A DNA stretch of 64,000 bases from NVTR01 sp965237505 (GTDB lineage: Bacteria; Pseudomonadota; Alphaproteobacteria; Rhodobacterales; Rhodobacteraceae): positions 1,612,001 through 1,676,000 of the forward strand of contig CBDEFR010000009.1 in the NCBI GenBank assembly GCA_965237505.1, read 5' to 3'. Each line of letters starts with the position of its first letter. The first letter of the stretch is position 1. Both the position numbers and the translations under genes were made by a program. This document shows, piece by piece, positions 7,386-16,816 of this stretch. The notes below the pieces were generated by a model, which saw nothing but the letters and a program-made list of their open reading frames with translations, searched no databases and was not told the DNA's origin.

Positions 7386-8914
7386 TCAGTGGAAGTATTC
7401 GGCGCCACGGATGTTGGGGTGGGTGATCGCAGGTTCGTCCGTGGCGCGGGTACGAGGTTTGCGATCCAATCCATTCTTCAGAATGGAATGCAGGGATGAG
7501 TAAGACCGGGCGTTGATCTCCAAGGCGCGACCGCAAGCGGCTTCAAGGCGACCCCGGCCAAACGTCTTGGCGAGCCGCAACACGCCCAGACAGGTTCTGT
7601 ATCCTTGTTCTGGATGTTTGCGTTCGCGCATGACCACCTCGACATAGGCCTCGGCGTTGGAGCCGATTTGGGCGGCCTGGCGGCGGATGCGCTCGGGCGT
7701 CCAGTCTGCGCGGAACCGGTGGTTCGGCGGCATATGTTCACGGTGGGTGGAATGCTGGCGGTTGCCGGACGTCCGGGCATGGGAGGCCACACGCTTGCCT
7801 TTAAAATATGCCTCTACGGTGCGTGGCGTGATCCGCACCCACAGTTTCTGCTTCAGAAGCTGATACGGCACAGAGTAATAGTGGCGTCCGACATCGATGT
7901 GGTAATCGAGCCCGGCCCGGCACTGCTTCCATTCAGCGTAGACGCAGGGTTCCACCGGCAAGGGCTTGAACGCGGGCTTGTCCAGCGTCTCGAACAAATC
8001 CCGGCGGCTGGCGCCAGATGCCGGGTGACCTTGCCATTGAGTTGATCCAGAAGCGGGCGGATCGCAGCGTTCAGCTCATCGAGCCCGAAGAACCGCCGGT
8101 TCCGCAGCCGGGCCACGATCCAGCGCTCCGCCAGCAGCACGGCCGCCTCGACCTTTGCCTTGTCCCTGGGCTTGCGTGGCCGCGCCGGCACGACGGCGGT
8201 ATCGTAATGCGCCGCCATGTCGGCATAGGTTCGGTTGATCGCTGGATCGTAGAAGCAGGCCTTGGTGACGCCAGCCTTGAGATTGTCCGAGACCACCTGC
8301 GCCGGCACGCCACCGAAGAAGGTGAACGCCCGGGCGTGCGAGGATATCCAGTCGGACAACTTCTGCGACCAGGTCGCCTCGACATAGGTGTAATTGGAGG
8401 CGCCAAGCGCCGCGACGAACAACTGGGCGGACCTGACCTCGCCGGTCTCGGGGCAGACGACATCGATCGTCATCCCGGCATAATCCACGAATAGCCGCTC
8501 CCCGGCAGGGTGGCGCTGGCGCATGACCGGCGACAGACGGCCCTCCCAACGGGTGTAAAGTTCACAAAACCGACTGTAGCCGTAGCCGTCGGGGTGGACG
8601 GCCCGATACTCCTCCCAGAGCAAAGCCAGCGTCACCCCTTTCCGGCGAAGCTCACGGTGGACAAGAGCCCAATCCGGCTGCGGATAGCTGCCCTGCACAT
8701 CTCCGGCCGAGCGTGGAAACAACAGCCGCTCCAGGTCGCCGTCGGAAAGATCGTTGGGTAGCGGCCAGCCAAGACTGACAATCTCAGCACGCCGGAAATA
8801 GTCCGATATCGTCGCACGCCCCAGAGACAGGCTCTGCGCCACCTGACGCCCTGAAAATCCATCCGCACGAAGCCGCAGGGCCTCCCGTATCTTCCGCATC
8901 GGCAATCTCTTCAT
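7386..8914 (-). pseudogene. istA: IS21-A transposase IstA, frameshifted
   Basis: The N-terminal 340 or so residues lie in the frame ending at 7853. They include the helix-turn-helix GFSGRQVAQSLSLGRATISDYF and the rve core with VDYAGM and VSDNLKAGV. The C-terminal 200 residues (RRDLFETLDKPAFKPLP...) are in the frame ending at 7386. A single missing G near 8012 (CTGGCGCC where CTGGGCGCC is expected) separates them. Restored length is about 505 residues, normal for IstA. Confidence 0.85.
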
Positions 8915-9085
8915 CTGGTCTACTCCCGCTCAAAAGAGCAGGAGGATAGACCCGTTTCAGATCGCCTCGCAGCAGCAATCGCTCAGGTGAATTTGGGGTG
9001 GCCGGATAGTCCGGAATCCCCGGCCGGATCAAATCGGAATGGGTGGCCGGATGTTATCGGAATCACCGGCCGGATGACCCCGGAA

Positions 9086-9739
9086 TACGCACCTTGAAGA
9101 GATTATGGCAGAAAGAGGTGTGGATATTGATCACGCCACACTAAACCGTTGGGTTGTCAGATTCTCACCTTTGTTGGCCGATCAAGCCAAATTGCGCAAG
9201 CGGCCAGCCAGCCCATCCTGGCGAATGGATGAGACCTATATTAAGGTCAAAGGTCAGTGGACGTATCTTTACAGAGCCGTCGATAAGTTCGGCAAAACCC
9301 TTGATTTCATGCTGTCAGAGCGACGGAACACCAAGGCTGCCAGACGGTTTTTCAGAATGGCCATCAATACGAATGGCGTACCAGATAAGGTCGTCATTGA
9401 TAAAAGCGGAGCCAATCTAGCGGGGTTACAATGGGCCAATGTGATGCTGAAGTTTACCAGAAGCAATCGCTTGATCGAGATCTTGCAGGTGAAATATCTC
9501 AATAACATCATTGAACAGGATCATCGCTTTATCAAGAAAATCACCCGACCTATGCTGGGATTCAAGGCATTCCATTCCGCCAGCGCAACCCTCAAAGGGA
9601 TTGAAGTTTCCCACATGGTCCGTAAAGGCCAGATCGGAACAAAGGGGCAATCCGTTTTCCAGGTCATTGCTGAACTCGCAGCATAATTGTGTCCAGAGAT
9701 AGCCCTACTTCAGATAGAGGAAAATTTTGCGACAGAACC
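9086..9739 (+). pseudogene. IS6-family transposase, 3' part, with right terminal repeat
   Basis: The frame continues as LEEIMAERGVDIDHATLNRWVVRF to a stop at 9686. It holds the IS6 DDE core: MDETYIKVKGQW, VIDKSGANLAG and VKYLNNIIEQDHRFIKK. The end TTTTGCGACAGAACC at about 9725-9739 is the reverse complement of GGTTCTGTCGCAAAA, the characteristic IS6-type terminal repeat. Without the IS21-A insertion the gene would be intact from 6412. Confidence 0.88.
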
Positions 9740-9856
9740 AACGCTTCCTGCTTCAAGCCACAATGCAGTGATGGTGCTCAATCGAGATGACCTTCCGCAA
9801 AATGACAGCTCGTGGAAGCAATGATGCAGTGCCTCTATAAAATGTAAATGTGGTGT

Positions 9857-9868
9857 AGGTTAAAACCT
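9857..9868. promoter_or_regulatory. Palindromic operator candidate upstream of hipBA
   Basis: AGGTTAAAACCT has perfect 5-bp arms around AA, about 110 bp before hipB. A weaker half-match, AGGTTTTAAAC, lies at 9948-9958, close to the start codon. HipB-type proteins autorepress from inverted repeats near their promoter, so these are plausible operators. The spacing does not match the E. coli TATCC-N8-GGATA pattern. Confidence 0.45.
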
Positions 9869-9977
9869 GCACAAAAGCTCTTTATGTAGGCCATAGGCAT
9901 CAATATACTCAACTGGGGTTGATTTTTCTGCAATATTATGAATATGTAGGTTTTAAACGACACAAAGGGCCTTTGTG

Positions 9978-10325
9978 ATGTCTGTGACCAACAAATTAAA
10001 AAGCGTGGAGCACTTCTCTCGTGCAACGCGTTCTGGCTTGTCTCTGATTGCAACCGAAATTCAACTGGTCCGCAAGAAGCGCAAAATGACCGAGACAGAA
10101 CTGGCGACGCGGGTCGGTTGCTCACGGGATACCATCCGAGCAATCGAGGCGGGAAAACCAACCGTTGCTATAGCGTTTGTATTTGAAGCCGCTGCCATGC
10201 TTGGCATTGAGCTGTTTGATGGCACCGATGAAACAACGCGGCGTGTTCAGCATAATCGCGCTTTGCTGCAACTGATGCCCTTGAGTGTCCGAAACCGTAA
10301 GCCGGGGTTCAAGGATGATTTCTGA
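9978..10325 (+). CDS. hipB: HipB-like antitoxin, XRE-family regulator
   Basis: 115 residues from ATG 9978 (a GTG lies one codon upstream). The helix-turn-helix is KMTETELATRVGCSRDTIRAIEAGKPTVAI, split as TELATRVGCS and RDTIRAIEAGK. It is followed by the conserved XRE continuation FEAAAMLGIELFD. It overlaps hipA by 11 bp, as expected for a toxin-antitoxin operon in which the antitoxin comes first and represses the promoter. It lies directly downstream of the IS6 remnant. Confidence 0.85.
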   Translation: MSVTNKLKSVEHFSRATRSGLSLIATEIQLVRKKRKMTETELATRVGCSRDTIRAIEAGKPTVAIAFVFEAAAMLGIELFDGTDETTRRVQHNRALLQLMPLSVRNRKPGFKDDF

Positions 10326-11613
10326 TCCTAAATCTCTTTATGTCTGGATGTGGTTGCCCGGTCAAAGCACACCGGTGGTGGCAGGCCAGGTCGTGCGCAA
10401 TGAGGATACTCAGGTCATTCACTTCGGCTACGGTCGCAGCTTTCGCAACAATCCAAGGGCTTTCCCAATCTTCACCCCAGACCTTCCTCTTCAGGAAGGT
10501 CTGACAGGTCCCGCCAAGGGGCATCTGCTTGCGCCTTCTTTGCGAGATGCCCTGCCGGACCGTTGGGGCAGGCGGGTCATTGTGAATGATATACTTGGCC
10601 ATAGGAGAGATGAGATTAACGAAGACGCCTTTGGCGAGATGACTTTCATGATCAAATCTGGCTCTGATCGTATCGGTGCACTCGACTTTCAGGAAAGTGC
10701 CGACACTTATGTTCCGCGCATTTCAGCCGAAGCAACGCTTGAGGAACTCCAAAATTTTTCCGACCTGATCGAGGCAGGCGAGGAAGTGCCAAAGGAGCTG
10801 GACAGGGTCATCCTGCATGGCAGCTCAATCGGGGGCGCACGGCCAAAAGCCCTGATCACCGATACAAATGGGGATCACCCCCGCAAGCTGATTGCTAAAT
10901 TCTCGGCCACAAATGATGTCTTCGCCATGGTAAAGGGTGAATTTGCAACGATGCGCTTGGCCAAGCTCGCTGGGATGGATGTAGCCCATGTTGATATCGA
11001 GCAGGTATTAGATCGCGAAGTTTTGCTTGTTGAACGGTTTGATCGTCAACCCACTGAGGATGGTAAAAACTGGCATCGCCGGTCTCTTGTCTCCTCCCTG
11101 ACCTGGACACAGGAAGACGAGCTGGCAGCCCGTCACGTGGCATATTCCGAACTTGCAGAAATTATCCGTGCTCGGTTTCGGGAACCAGGTAAGGACTTGC
11201 GGGAACTTTTTGCCCGTATGATATTCAATATCCTTGTTGGAAACACCGATGACCACGCGCGCAACCATGCAGGTTTTTGGGATGGTGACATGCTCGAACT
11301 GACACCAGCCTACGATATAGCGCCTCAAAAGCGGGGCACAATAGAAGCAAACCAAGCCCTCAACATCATTCCGGGTGAGAGATCTGCTCAGTTGATCAAC
11401 GTTTTGAAAGCTGCGCCTCACTTTCACATCGACGAAACAGACGCGCGCAATATGATTGATCATCAAGTCGCCGCTATCCGCGACAATTGGAAAGAAGTGT
11501 GCGACCTTGCAGGTATGAAAGAAATCGAACGGGCATATTTCGCAGGGCGCCAGATTTTGAATTCCTATGCGTTTGAAGGTTTCGGTTCGGTGCCCACGTT
11601 ACCTGGCGCATGA
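10315..11613 (+). CDS. hipA: HipA-family serine/threonine kinase toxin
   Basis: 432 residues from ATG 10315; an upstream start at 10285 would overlap hipB more and add nothing conserved. The HipA kinase features are all present. There is a Gly/Ser loop GSSIGGARPK (about 169-178) in the place of the autophosphorylated loop. The catalytic NTDDHARNH is at about 310-318, and the metal-binding YDIAP at about 333-337. HipA kinases phosphorylate glutamyl- or tryptophanyl-tRNA synthetase and cause dormancy; the target here is not known. The gene looks intact and is probably functional. Confidence 0.92.
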   Translation: MISDPKSLYVWMWLPGQSTPVVAGQVVRNEDTQVIHFGYGRSFRNNPRAFPIFTPDLPLQEGLTGPAKGHLLAPSLRDALPDRWGRRVIVNDILGHRRDEINEDAFGEMTFMIKSGSDRIGALDFQESADTYVPRISAEATLEELQNFSDLIEAGEEVPKELDRVILHGSSIGGARPKALITDTNGDHPRKLIAKFSATNDVFAMVKGEFATMRLAKLAGMDVAHVDIEQVLDREVLLVERFDRQPTEDGKNWHRRSLVSSLTWTQEDELAARHVAYSELAEIIRARFREPGKDLRELFARMIFNILVGNTDDHARNHAGFWDGDMLELTPAYDIAPQKRGTIEANQALNIIPGERSAQLINVLKAAPHFHIDETDARNMIDHQVAAIRDNWKEVCDLAGMKEIERAYFAGRQILNSYAFEGFGSVPTLPGA

Positions 11614-12023
11614 GATGTTAGGATACCACGAAGAGTGAACCGTGATTGCCGCTCGTTGTACGACAGAACAACCATGTCGGTTGGTTGGTTGCGGCCAAGC
11701 AGTTTGTCAATTTCGTGCTCATGAGACAGCGATGACAACAGCGCAGACTGCCCGTCCCGTTTTCCACCTATCACGGATGTACCGCCTTTTCGCGTCGCTT
11801 CCGTGTCCCGCCATAGGCTGCAAGCACGGCCCCCGCAAAGTAAATCGCCAGCCCCGTCATTGTTGCGGGCGCGTAGGCAACACGCTGTCAACGGCGGCGT
11901 AAAATCCTGCCACTGGGGCGGAGCAAAAGTAGGCCAGTTTGGTGGGCGCGCCTTGGAGCGTGTGGCCCTCATATAGCAAGCACGTTCCAAGGCGCATTGG
12001 CCGTCAGGCCAATTCTGTTGGGA
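11614..12023. other. No gene recognised; right part is IS21 terminal sequence
   Basis: From 11614 to about 11880 I see no convincing gene; open frames here lack family signatures. From about 11885 the sequence (GGCGGCGTAAAATCC, GCGGAGCAAAAGTAGGCC) resembles the GCCGG-TAAAAG-GG subrepeats at the istB-side ends of the other IS21 copies in this window. The imperfect hairpin TTGGCCGTCAGGCCAA at 11998-12013 parallels hairpins downstream of other istB genes here. Confidence 0.5.
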
Positions 12024-12346
12024 CTACTGTTTTCCGGATTTCATGCGTGAACGGCTTTGGTTTAGGCGATAGCTTTCACCGTTCATTTCCAGGATGTTCA
12101 CATGATGGGTCAACCGGTCGAGCAGTGCGCCCGTGAGACGTTCGGTGCCGAAGGTTTCCGTCCATTCTTCGAACGGCAGATTGCTTGTGATCAAAGTTGA
12201 GCCACGCTCGTAACGCTGTGAGATCAATTCGAACAGCAGTTCCGCGCCGGTTTTGCTGAGGGGAACGAACCCCAGTTCGTCGATGATCAGCAGTTTGACC
12301 TTGGCCAGTTGCCGCTGCAATCGCATGTGTCTGACGTCAACGCCTG
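12024..12346 (-). pseudogene. istB: IstB C-terminal remnant of an IS21
   Basis: The frame reads RLQRQLAKVKLLIIDELGFVPL...TSNLPFEEWTETFG...LTHHVNILEMNGESYRL. This is Walker B through the C-terminus of IstB of the same subgroup as the istB genes at 41969, 44738 and 29816. The N-terminal half, with the P-loop, is absent because the IS3 element begins at 12347. Nothing of istA remains beside it. Confidence 0.9.
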
Positions 12347-12411
12347 TGGGACAGATTTTAGGTTTAGCATCAGGAGGATTTCTGGTTCATCGCAACCGTC
12401 AAGGAGTGAAG

Positions 12412-12786
12412 ATGAACAAGAAATCCGGAACCAGCAAAGCCTCGGCTGACAGGCTGGTCAAAACCATTCGCCGCAAGACCCGGCAAACCTATTCGGCTGA
12501 GGAGAAGATCCGCATTGTTTTAGCGGGTCTTCGCGGCGAGGAAAGCATCTCGGCGTTGTGCCGTCGTGAAGGCATCTCAGAGAGCCTGTATTACAGTTGG
12601 TCGAAGGAATTTCTGGAAGCGGGCAAACGCCGCTTGTCTGGCGATACGGCACGTCAGGCGACGTCGCCTGAGGTGAAGGAGTTGCGATCCGAGGCGATGG
12701 CTTTGAAAGAATGCGTCGCCGATCTGACCCTGGAAAACCGTCTGCTCAAAAAAAGCATGACCGGGGCTGGGGAGCTCAACGAATGA
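12412..12786 (+). CDS. IS3-family transposase orfA
   Basis: 124 residues from ATG 12412. The helix-turn-helix lies in YSAEEKIRIVLAGLRG...ISALCRREGISESLYYSW, followed by a leucine-zipper-like segment (ALKECVADLTLENRLLKKSM). It binds the terminal repeats and multimerises. The stop overlaps the orfB ATG (ATGA), so orfB may be reached by translational coupling or frameshifting. Confidence 0.9.
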   Translation: MNKKSGTSKASADRLVKTIRRKTRQTYSAEEKIRIVLAGLRGEESISALCRREGISESLYYSWSKEFLEAGKRRLSGDTARQATSPEVKELRSEAMALKECVADLTLENRLLKKSMTGAGELNE

Positions 12787-13763
12787 GGTACCCCGCGTCT
12801 GAAAAACTGGAAATCATCCGCACCGTTGAGGGCTCCCATCTGCCCGCGAAGCAGACCCTCGATATGCTGGGCATTCCGCGCACCACATTCTACCGATGGT
12901 ATGACCGCTACGCCGAAGGCGGCTTTGATGCCCTGGCGGATCGTTCACCTTGCCCAAAGTCTGTCTGGAACCGTATTCCGCAGGCCAGGCGGGATGATCT
13001 GATCGAGTTCGCGCTGGAACATGAGGCCCTGACGACCCGCGATCTGGCGGTCAAATACACCGACGAGAAGCGGTATTTTATCTCTGAATCATCGGCTTAC
13101 CGCTTTCTGAAGGAAGCTGATCTGATCACCGCGCCGGAGTACGTGGTGATCAAGGCTGCCGACGAGTTCACGGACAAAACCACCGCTATTAACGAAATGT
13201 GGCAGACCGACTTCACCTACTTCAAGATCATCGGCTGGGGCTGGTATTATCTCAGAACAATCCTGGACGACTACAGCCGCTATATCATCGCCTGGAAACT
13301 CTGCACGAACATGCGGGCCGAGGACGTGACCGACACGATCGAACTGGCCCTGGCGGCGTCAGGTTGTGATCAGGCGGTTGTGCGGCACATGCCGCGCCTG
13401 CTGAGCGACAACGGGTCCTGTTACATCTCGGGTGATTTGGCCGAATGGCTGGAAGATCAGAAAATGGATCACGTTCGTGGTGCGCCGTTCCATCCGCAGA
13501 CCCAGGGCAAAATCGAGCGCTGGCATCAAACCATGAAGAACCGGGTCCTGCTGGAAAACTACTACCTTCCCGGCGATCTTGAACGCCAGATCGGGGCCTT
13601 CGTCGATTACTACAACAACGAGCGCTACCACGAGAGCCTGAACAACGTCACACCCGCCGACGTCTATTTTGGGCGCGACAAAGCCATCATCAGACAAAGG
13701 GAAAAAATCAAGAAACTGACAATCCAAAACCGCCGCTTGCAACATCAAAAACAGGCGGCATAA
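12783..13763 (+). CDS. IS3-family transposase orfB, rve integrase core
   Basis: 326 residues from ATG 12783. An N-terminal helix-turn-helix (LPAKQTLDMLGIPRTTFYRWYDRY) is followed by the rve catalytic core: WQTDFTYFK (Asp), LSDNGSCY (Asp) and GKIERWHQTMK (Glu). It ends in a basic tail rich in K and Q. The frame is complete and no damage is visible. Confidence 0.92.
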   Translation: MRYPASEKLEIIRTVEGSHLPAKQTLDMLGIPRTTFYRWYDRYAEGGFDALADRSPCPKSVWNRIPQARRDDLIEFALEHEALTTRDLAVKYTDEKRYFISESSAYRFLKEADLITAPEYVVIKAADEFTDKTTAINEMWQTDFTYFKIIGWGWYYLRTILDDYSRYIIAWKLCTNMRAEDVTDTIELALAASGCDQAVVRHMPRLLSDNGSCYISGDLAEWLEDQKMDHVRGAPFHPQTQGKIERWHQTMKNRVLLENYYLPGDLERQIGAFVDYYNNERYHESLNNVTPADVYFGRDKAIIRQREKIKKLTIQNRRLQHQKQAA

Positions 13764-13817
13764 TCAATCACGCAAACGAACCAGAGCCTCCAATACTCAA
13801 ACCGCTCTGATGTCCCA

Positions 13818-13994
13818 TTTTATATGACGACGGACACGACGTTGCGCGACAAGCTGGTGAAGATCGGGGCCAAGGTTGTCCGACATGGCCGCTACGTTAC
13901 GTTCCAATTGGCTGAGGTGGCGGTGCCGAGGGACCTGTTCCGGAAAATCCTGAGCTTGATTGATGATCTGCGACGAAGACCCGCTCCGGCGTAG
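13818..13994 (+). pseudogene. IS1380-family transposase, C-terminal remnant
   Basis: The frame reads TTDTTLRDKLVKIGAKVVRH, then GRYVTFQLAEVAVPRDLFRKIL, and stops at TAG 13992-13994. This is the well conserved C-terminus of IS1380-type DDE transposases. The rest of the gene was removed at the IS3-1 junction. A complementary N-terminal IS1380 fragment lies on the opposite strand at 22402-23447, so both may derive from copies that recombined. Confidence 0.8.
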
Positions 13995-14268
13995 GCCGAG
14001 GGAATCGACGGCGAGGAGAAAGCGACAGGAGAGGTGTGTCTGGATGGCGAGAAAAATGACCGAGTGGCCTTCCAAGCGCGGGCCGATTACCAAAATCATG
14101 CCATCGGATGGCTGCATAGGGGATACAGTTCCCTTGGCGGTGGGAAAGTGGTACGATTTCCACGAATTTGGATGGTATATGGGGAATGTCGGCTTGATCA
14201 ATTGATCAATAAATGTGTGACTGCAGCTCTATCATTATCGCGGTCAACATCTGGGAGAGGACTGACAA
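13995..14268. other. Upstream region of nucleobase transporter operon
   Basis: About 270 bp without a convincing gene. The left part is decayed IS1380 flank. The right part holds the perfect palindrome at 14194-14209 and presumably the operon promoter. An RBS-like GGGAGAGGA lies just before ATG 14269. Confidence 0.5.
14194..14209. promoter_or_regulatory. Perfect 16-bp palindrome, likely GntR-type operator
   Basis: TTGATCAATTGATCAA is a perfect palindrome 59 bp upstream of the substrate-binding protein ATG, followed by an AT-rich tract. TTGATCAA-type sites are typical of FadR/VanR subfamily GntR regulators in alphaproteobacteria. No regulator gene lies nearby in the window, so the cognate protein would be encoded elsewhere. 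Confidence 0.65.
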
Positions 14269-15261
14269 ATGAAACAACCAAGAATACTTTCGAGAAAGGG
14301 CATTATCGCGGGGGCTGCTGCTCTGGGGATGGCCTTGACCAGTGCAAGTGCAATGGCGGATGAATTAAAAGTCGCGGGCATTTTCACGTTACCGGTCGAG
14401 CAGCAATGGATCAGCCGCATTCACATCGCGCTGAACGCGGCGCAGGAACGCGGTGACATCGAGTACACGTTTTCGGAAAATGTCGCAAACACCGATTACG
14501 AGCGAGTAATGCGCGAATTCGCCGAAAGCGGCATCGAATTGATCGTTGGGGAAGCGTTCGGGCTGGAGCGCGCGGCACGCAAAGTGGCCGAGGATTACCC
14601 TGAAACCGCGTTTCTGATGGGTTCGTCCTTTGCGCCTCAGGACCCGAATTTTTCTGTGTTTGACAACTTTATCCACGAGCCTGCCTACCTGTCTGGCATG
14701 GTGGCCGGTGCCGCCAGCGACAGTAATGTTATCGGCATGGTCGGCGGATACGCGATCCCCGAAGTGAACCGGCTGATGCATGCCTTCATGGACGGCGCGC
14801 GCGAGACAAATCCGGACGTCAAGTTCCTAGTGAACTTCATCGACAGCTGGTACGATCCACCGAAGGCCAAGGAAAGCGCATTCGCTATGATGGATGCCGG
14901 CGCCGACGTGATGTACGCTGAACGATTTGGCGTGTCTGACGCAGCCGTCGAGCGCGGCAAGATGGCCATCGGCAACGTGATCGATACCGCAGCCGATTAT
15001 CCTGGCACCATTCTGGCCTCGGCGTTGTGGCACATGGAAGCCACCGTCAATACCGCGATTGCGGCGGTTGCCGATGGCTCTTACAGCGCCGGCGATTACG
15101 GTCAGTTCAGCTTTATGGCTCACGGTGGCGGATCACTGGCGATGGACGAGGCGCTGGTGCCAGCCGACGTCGTGGCGGCGGTTTCGGCCAAGTCTGCGGC
15201 GATCATGGACGGCAGTTTTGTTGTTACCATCAACGACGAAGAACCCAAGTCCGACAACTGA
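14269..15261 (+). CDS. BMP-family ABC transporter substrate-binding lipoprotein-like protein
   Basis: 330 residues. The Tat/Sec-like signal starts with LSRKGIIAGAAALGMALTS and is probably cleaved after AMA, leaving a mature DELKVAGIF. No lipobox cysteine is seen. The periplasmic binding protein fold of the BMP/PnrA family follows, with motifs YERVMREFAESGIELIVGE and VFDNFIHEPAYLSGMVAG. PnrA-type proteins bind nucleosides, and some alphaproteobacterial relatives bind nucleobases. Together with the downstream cytosine deaminase, a pyrimidine or related nucleobase ligand is likely. It is the first gene of a five-gene operon. Confidence 0.88.
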   Translation: MKQPRILSRKGIIAGAAALGMALTSASAMADELKVAGIFTLPVEQQWISRIHIALNAAQERGDIEYTFSENVANTDYERVMREFAESGIELIVGEAFGLERAARKVAEDYPETAFLMGSSFAPQDPNFSVFDNFIHEPAYLSGMVAGAASDSNVIGMVGGYAIPEVNRLMHAFMDGARETNPDVKFLVNFIDSWYDPPKAKESAFAMMDAGADVMYAERFGVSDAAVERGKMAIGNVIDTAADYPGTILASALWHMEATVNTAIAAVADGSYSAGDYGQFSFMAHGGGSLAMDEALVPADVVAAVSAKSAAIMDGSFVVTINDEEPKSDN

Positions 15262-15301
15262 TGATTGGCGGGGCCGGGATCACTCGGCCCCGACGCATTT
15301 G

Positions 15302-16816
15302 ATGGAAAATCTGGTCCTCCGCCTGAACAGCCTGTCCAAGCGATTTGGGTCGGTGACAGCAAATGACGCGGTCAGCATAAAGTTGCGTCGCGGCGAAGTG
15401 CTGTCTCTGTTGGGCGAAAACGGTGCTGGCAAAACTACGCTGATGAATATGCTGTTCGGGCATTACCTGCCCGACAGCGGCAGCGTCGATGTCGCCGATG
15501 AAGCCGGTAACATGCAGCCCCTTACATTGGGCCACCCGCAGGCGGCCTTGGCGGCGGGTATCGGTATGGTGCACCAGCATTTCACCCTGGCCGAAAACCT
15601 GTCGGCGCTGGACAATATTCTGCTAGGCTCGGAAAGCCTGTTGTCCTGGCGGCAAAATCGCGGCGCGGCACGCAGCAAGATCGCCGGTATTATTGAACGC
15701 ACCGGGCTGGCGGCCCCGCTGGACGAGTTGGTGGGCAAGCTTTCGGTGGGCGAGCGCCAGCGCGTGGAGATACTCAAGGCGCTGTATCATAACGCGCGCA
15801 TTTTGGTGCTGGACGAACCGACGGCGGTGCTGACGCCGCAGGAGGCGGACACGCTGTTTGAAAATATCGGCGCCATGACCGGGGACGGCTTGGCGGTTAT
15901 ATTCATCTCGCACAAACTGCGCGAGGTGCTGGCGTTTTCCCACCGCATCGCGGTGCTGCGCCACGGCAAGCTGGTGGGCGAGATTGCCACTGACCAGGCG
16001 GATGAACGCACCATTGCCCGGATGATGGTGGGGGCCGACACGCCAGCGACGCCGCGCGATGCAATGGACGCCGGGGCACCGGTGCTTGAACTGAAATCGC
16101 TCAGCCTGCGGGGCGCTAGCGCGCGCAACAGCCTGCACGGCGCCGATCTGACGGTACACGCCCACGAGGTCGTCGGCATTGCCGGAGTGTCGGGCAACGG
16201 CCAGTCGGCAATTGCCCGGGTGATATCGGGGCTTGCGACGCCGGATCAGGGCACGTTGCTGGTGGAGGGCACCGAAATAACCCGGTTTGGACCGCCCGCG
16301 CTTCTGGGCGCTGGGGTCGGTCGCATCCCCGAAGATCGCCACCAGGATGGCATGATCGGCGCCATGAGCGTTGCCGAAAACCTGATCGTTGAACGGCTGG
16401 ACGACCCGGACGTGCAAAAGCGCGGGTTTTTGCGTCAGGATGCAATCCGCGCCCATGCCGAAAAGCTGAGCCAGGACTACGACGTGCGCGGCCCCGGCAT
16501 TGACGCCGAGGCCCGGCTGCTGTCCGGCGGCAACATCCAGAAACTGATTCTGGCGCGGGTGTTTGAGGCCACGCCGCGGCTGATCCTGGCCAACCAGCCG
16601 ACCCGCGGTCTGGACTTGGGGGCGGCCAACGAGGTGGGGCGACGGCTGCTGGAGGCCCGCGCGCGCGGCGCTGGCATCTTGCTGATTTCAGAGGATCTGG
16701 ACGAGGTTCTGGCTCTGTCGGACCGGATCATGGTGATCTATGACGGCTACCTGAGCCCGGCCAACAGTACAGACCGCGCTGCAATTGGCCTGATGATGGC
16801 AGGACAAGCCGCATGA
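15302..16816 (+). CDS. ABC transporter ATP-binding protein, duplicated ATPase (BMP type)
   Basis: 504 residues from ATG 15302; longer readings extend backwards across the preceding gene and are not credible. The first ATPase domain has Walker A GENGAGKTT, signature LSVGERQRVE and Walker B LVLDEPTAVL. The second has a degenerate P-loop GVSGNGQSA, signature LLSGGNIQKL and NQPTRGLDLG. This two-domain layout is standard for sugar and nucleoside importers of the Mgl/Yuf type. It overlaps the next gene by 4 bp (ATGA), so production is coupled. Confidence 0.93.
   Translation: MENLVLRLNSLSKRFGSVTANDAVSIKLRRGEVLSLLGENGAGKTTLMNMLFGHYLPDSGSVDVADEAGNMQPLTLGHPQAALAAGIGMVHQHFTLAENLSALDNILLGSESLLSWRQNRGAARSKIAGIIERTGLAAPLDELVGKLSVGERQRVEILKALYHNARILVLDEPTAVLTPQEADTLFENIGAMTGDGLAVIFISHKLREVLAFSHRIAVLRHGKLVGEIATDQADERTIARMMVGADTPATPRDAMDAGAPVLELKSLSLRGASARNSLHGADLTVHAHEVVGIAGVSGNGQSAIARVISGLATPDQGTLLVEGTEITRFGPPALLGAGVGRIPEDRHQDGMIGAMSVAENLIVERLDDPDVQKRGFLRQDAIRAHAEKLSQDYDVRGPGIDAEARLLSGGNIQKLILARVFEATPRLILANQPTRGLDLGAANEVGRRLLEARARGAGILLISEDLDEVLALSDRIMVIYDGYLSPANSTDRAAIGLMMAGQAA

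Larger units (their letters stand above)
6516..9085 (-). mobile_element. IS21-family element inserted in IS6 (IS21-A)
   Basis: The element starts TTCCGGGGTATTCGGCC and ends CCCCGGAA. It carries istA and istB on the minus strand. Several GGTGGCCGGA-like subrepeats occur near both ends (for example 6550-6580 and 8995-9075), as is usual for IS21 transposase-binding sites. The flanks are ATGCGCA and ATACGCA, a 7-bp duplication with one mismatch. Removing the element rejoins the IS6 reading frame. Confidence 0.85.
12347..13817 (+). mobile_element. IS3-family element (IS3-1)
   Basis: The ends TGGGACAGATTTTAGG and, from the right, TGGGACATCAGAGCGG form imperfect inverted repeats that also share GGAGG further in. 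orfA and orfB overlap. No matching target duplication is visible: the left flank is an istB remnant and the right flank an IS1380 remnant. The element therefore probably marks a deletion or rearrangement junction. Confidence 0.8.

Noticed and set aside
11565..11990. 141-codon minus-strand frame beside hipA
   Set aside because: It overlaps the end of hipA and IS21 terminal sequence and shows no recognisable domain, so it is not annotated as a gene.
15059..15301. Upstream extension of the ABC ATPase into the preceding gene
   Set aside because: The extension overlaps the substrate-binding protein in another frame and has no ATPase features; the conserved start is at 15302.
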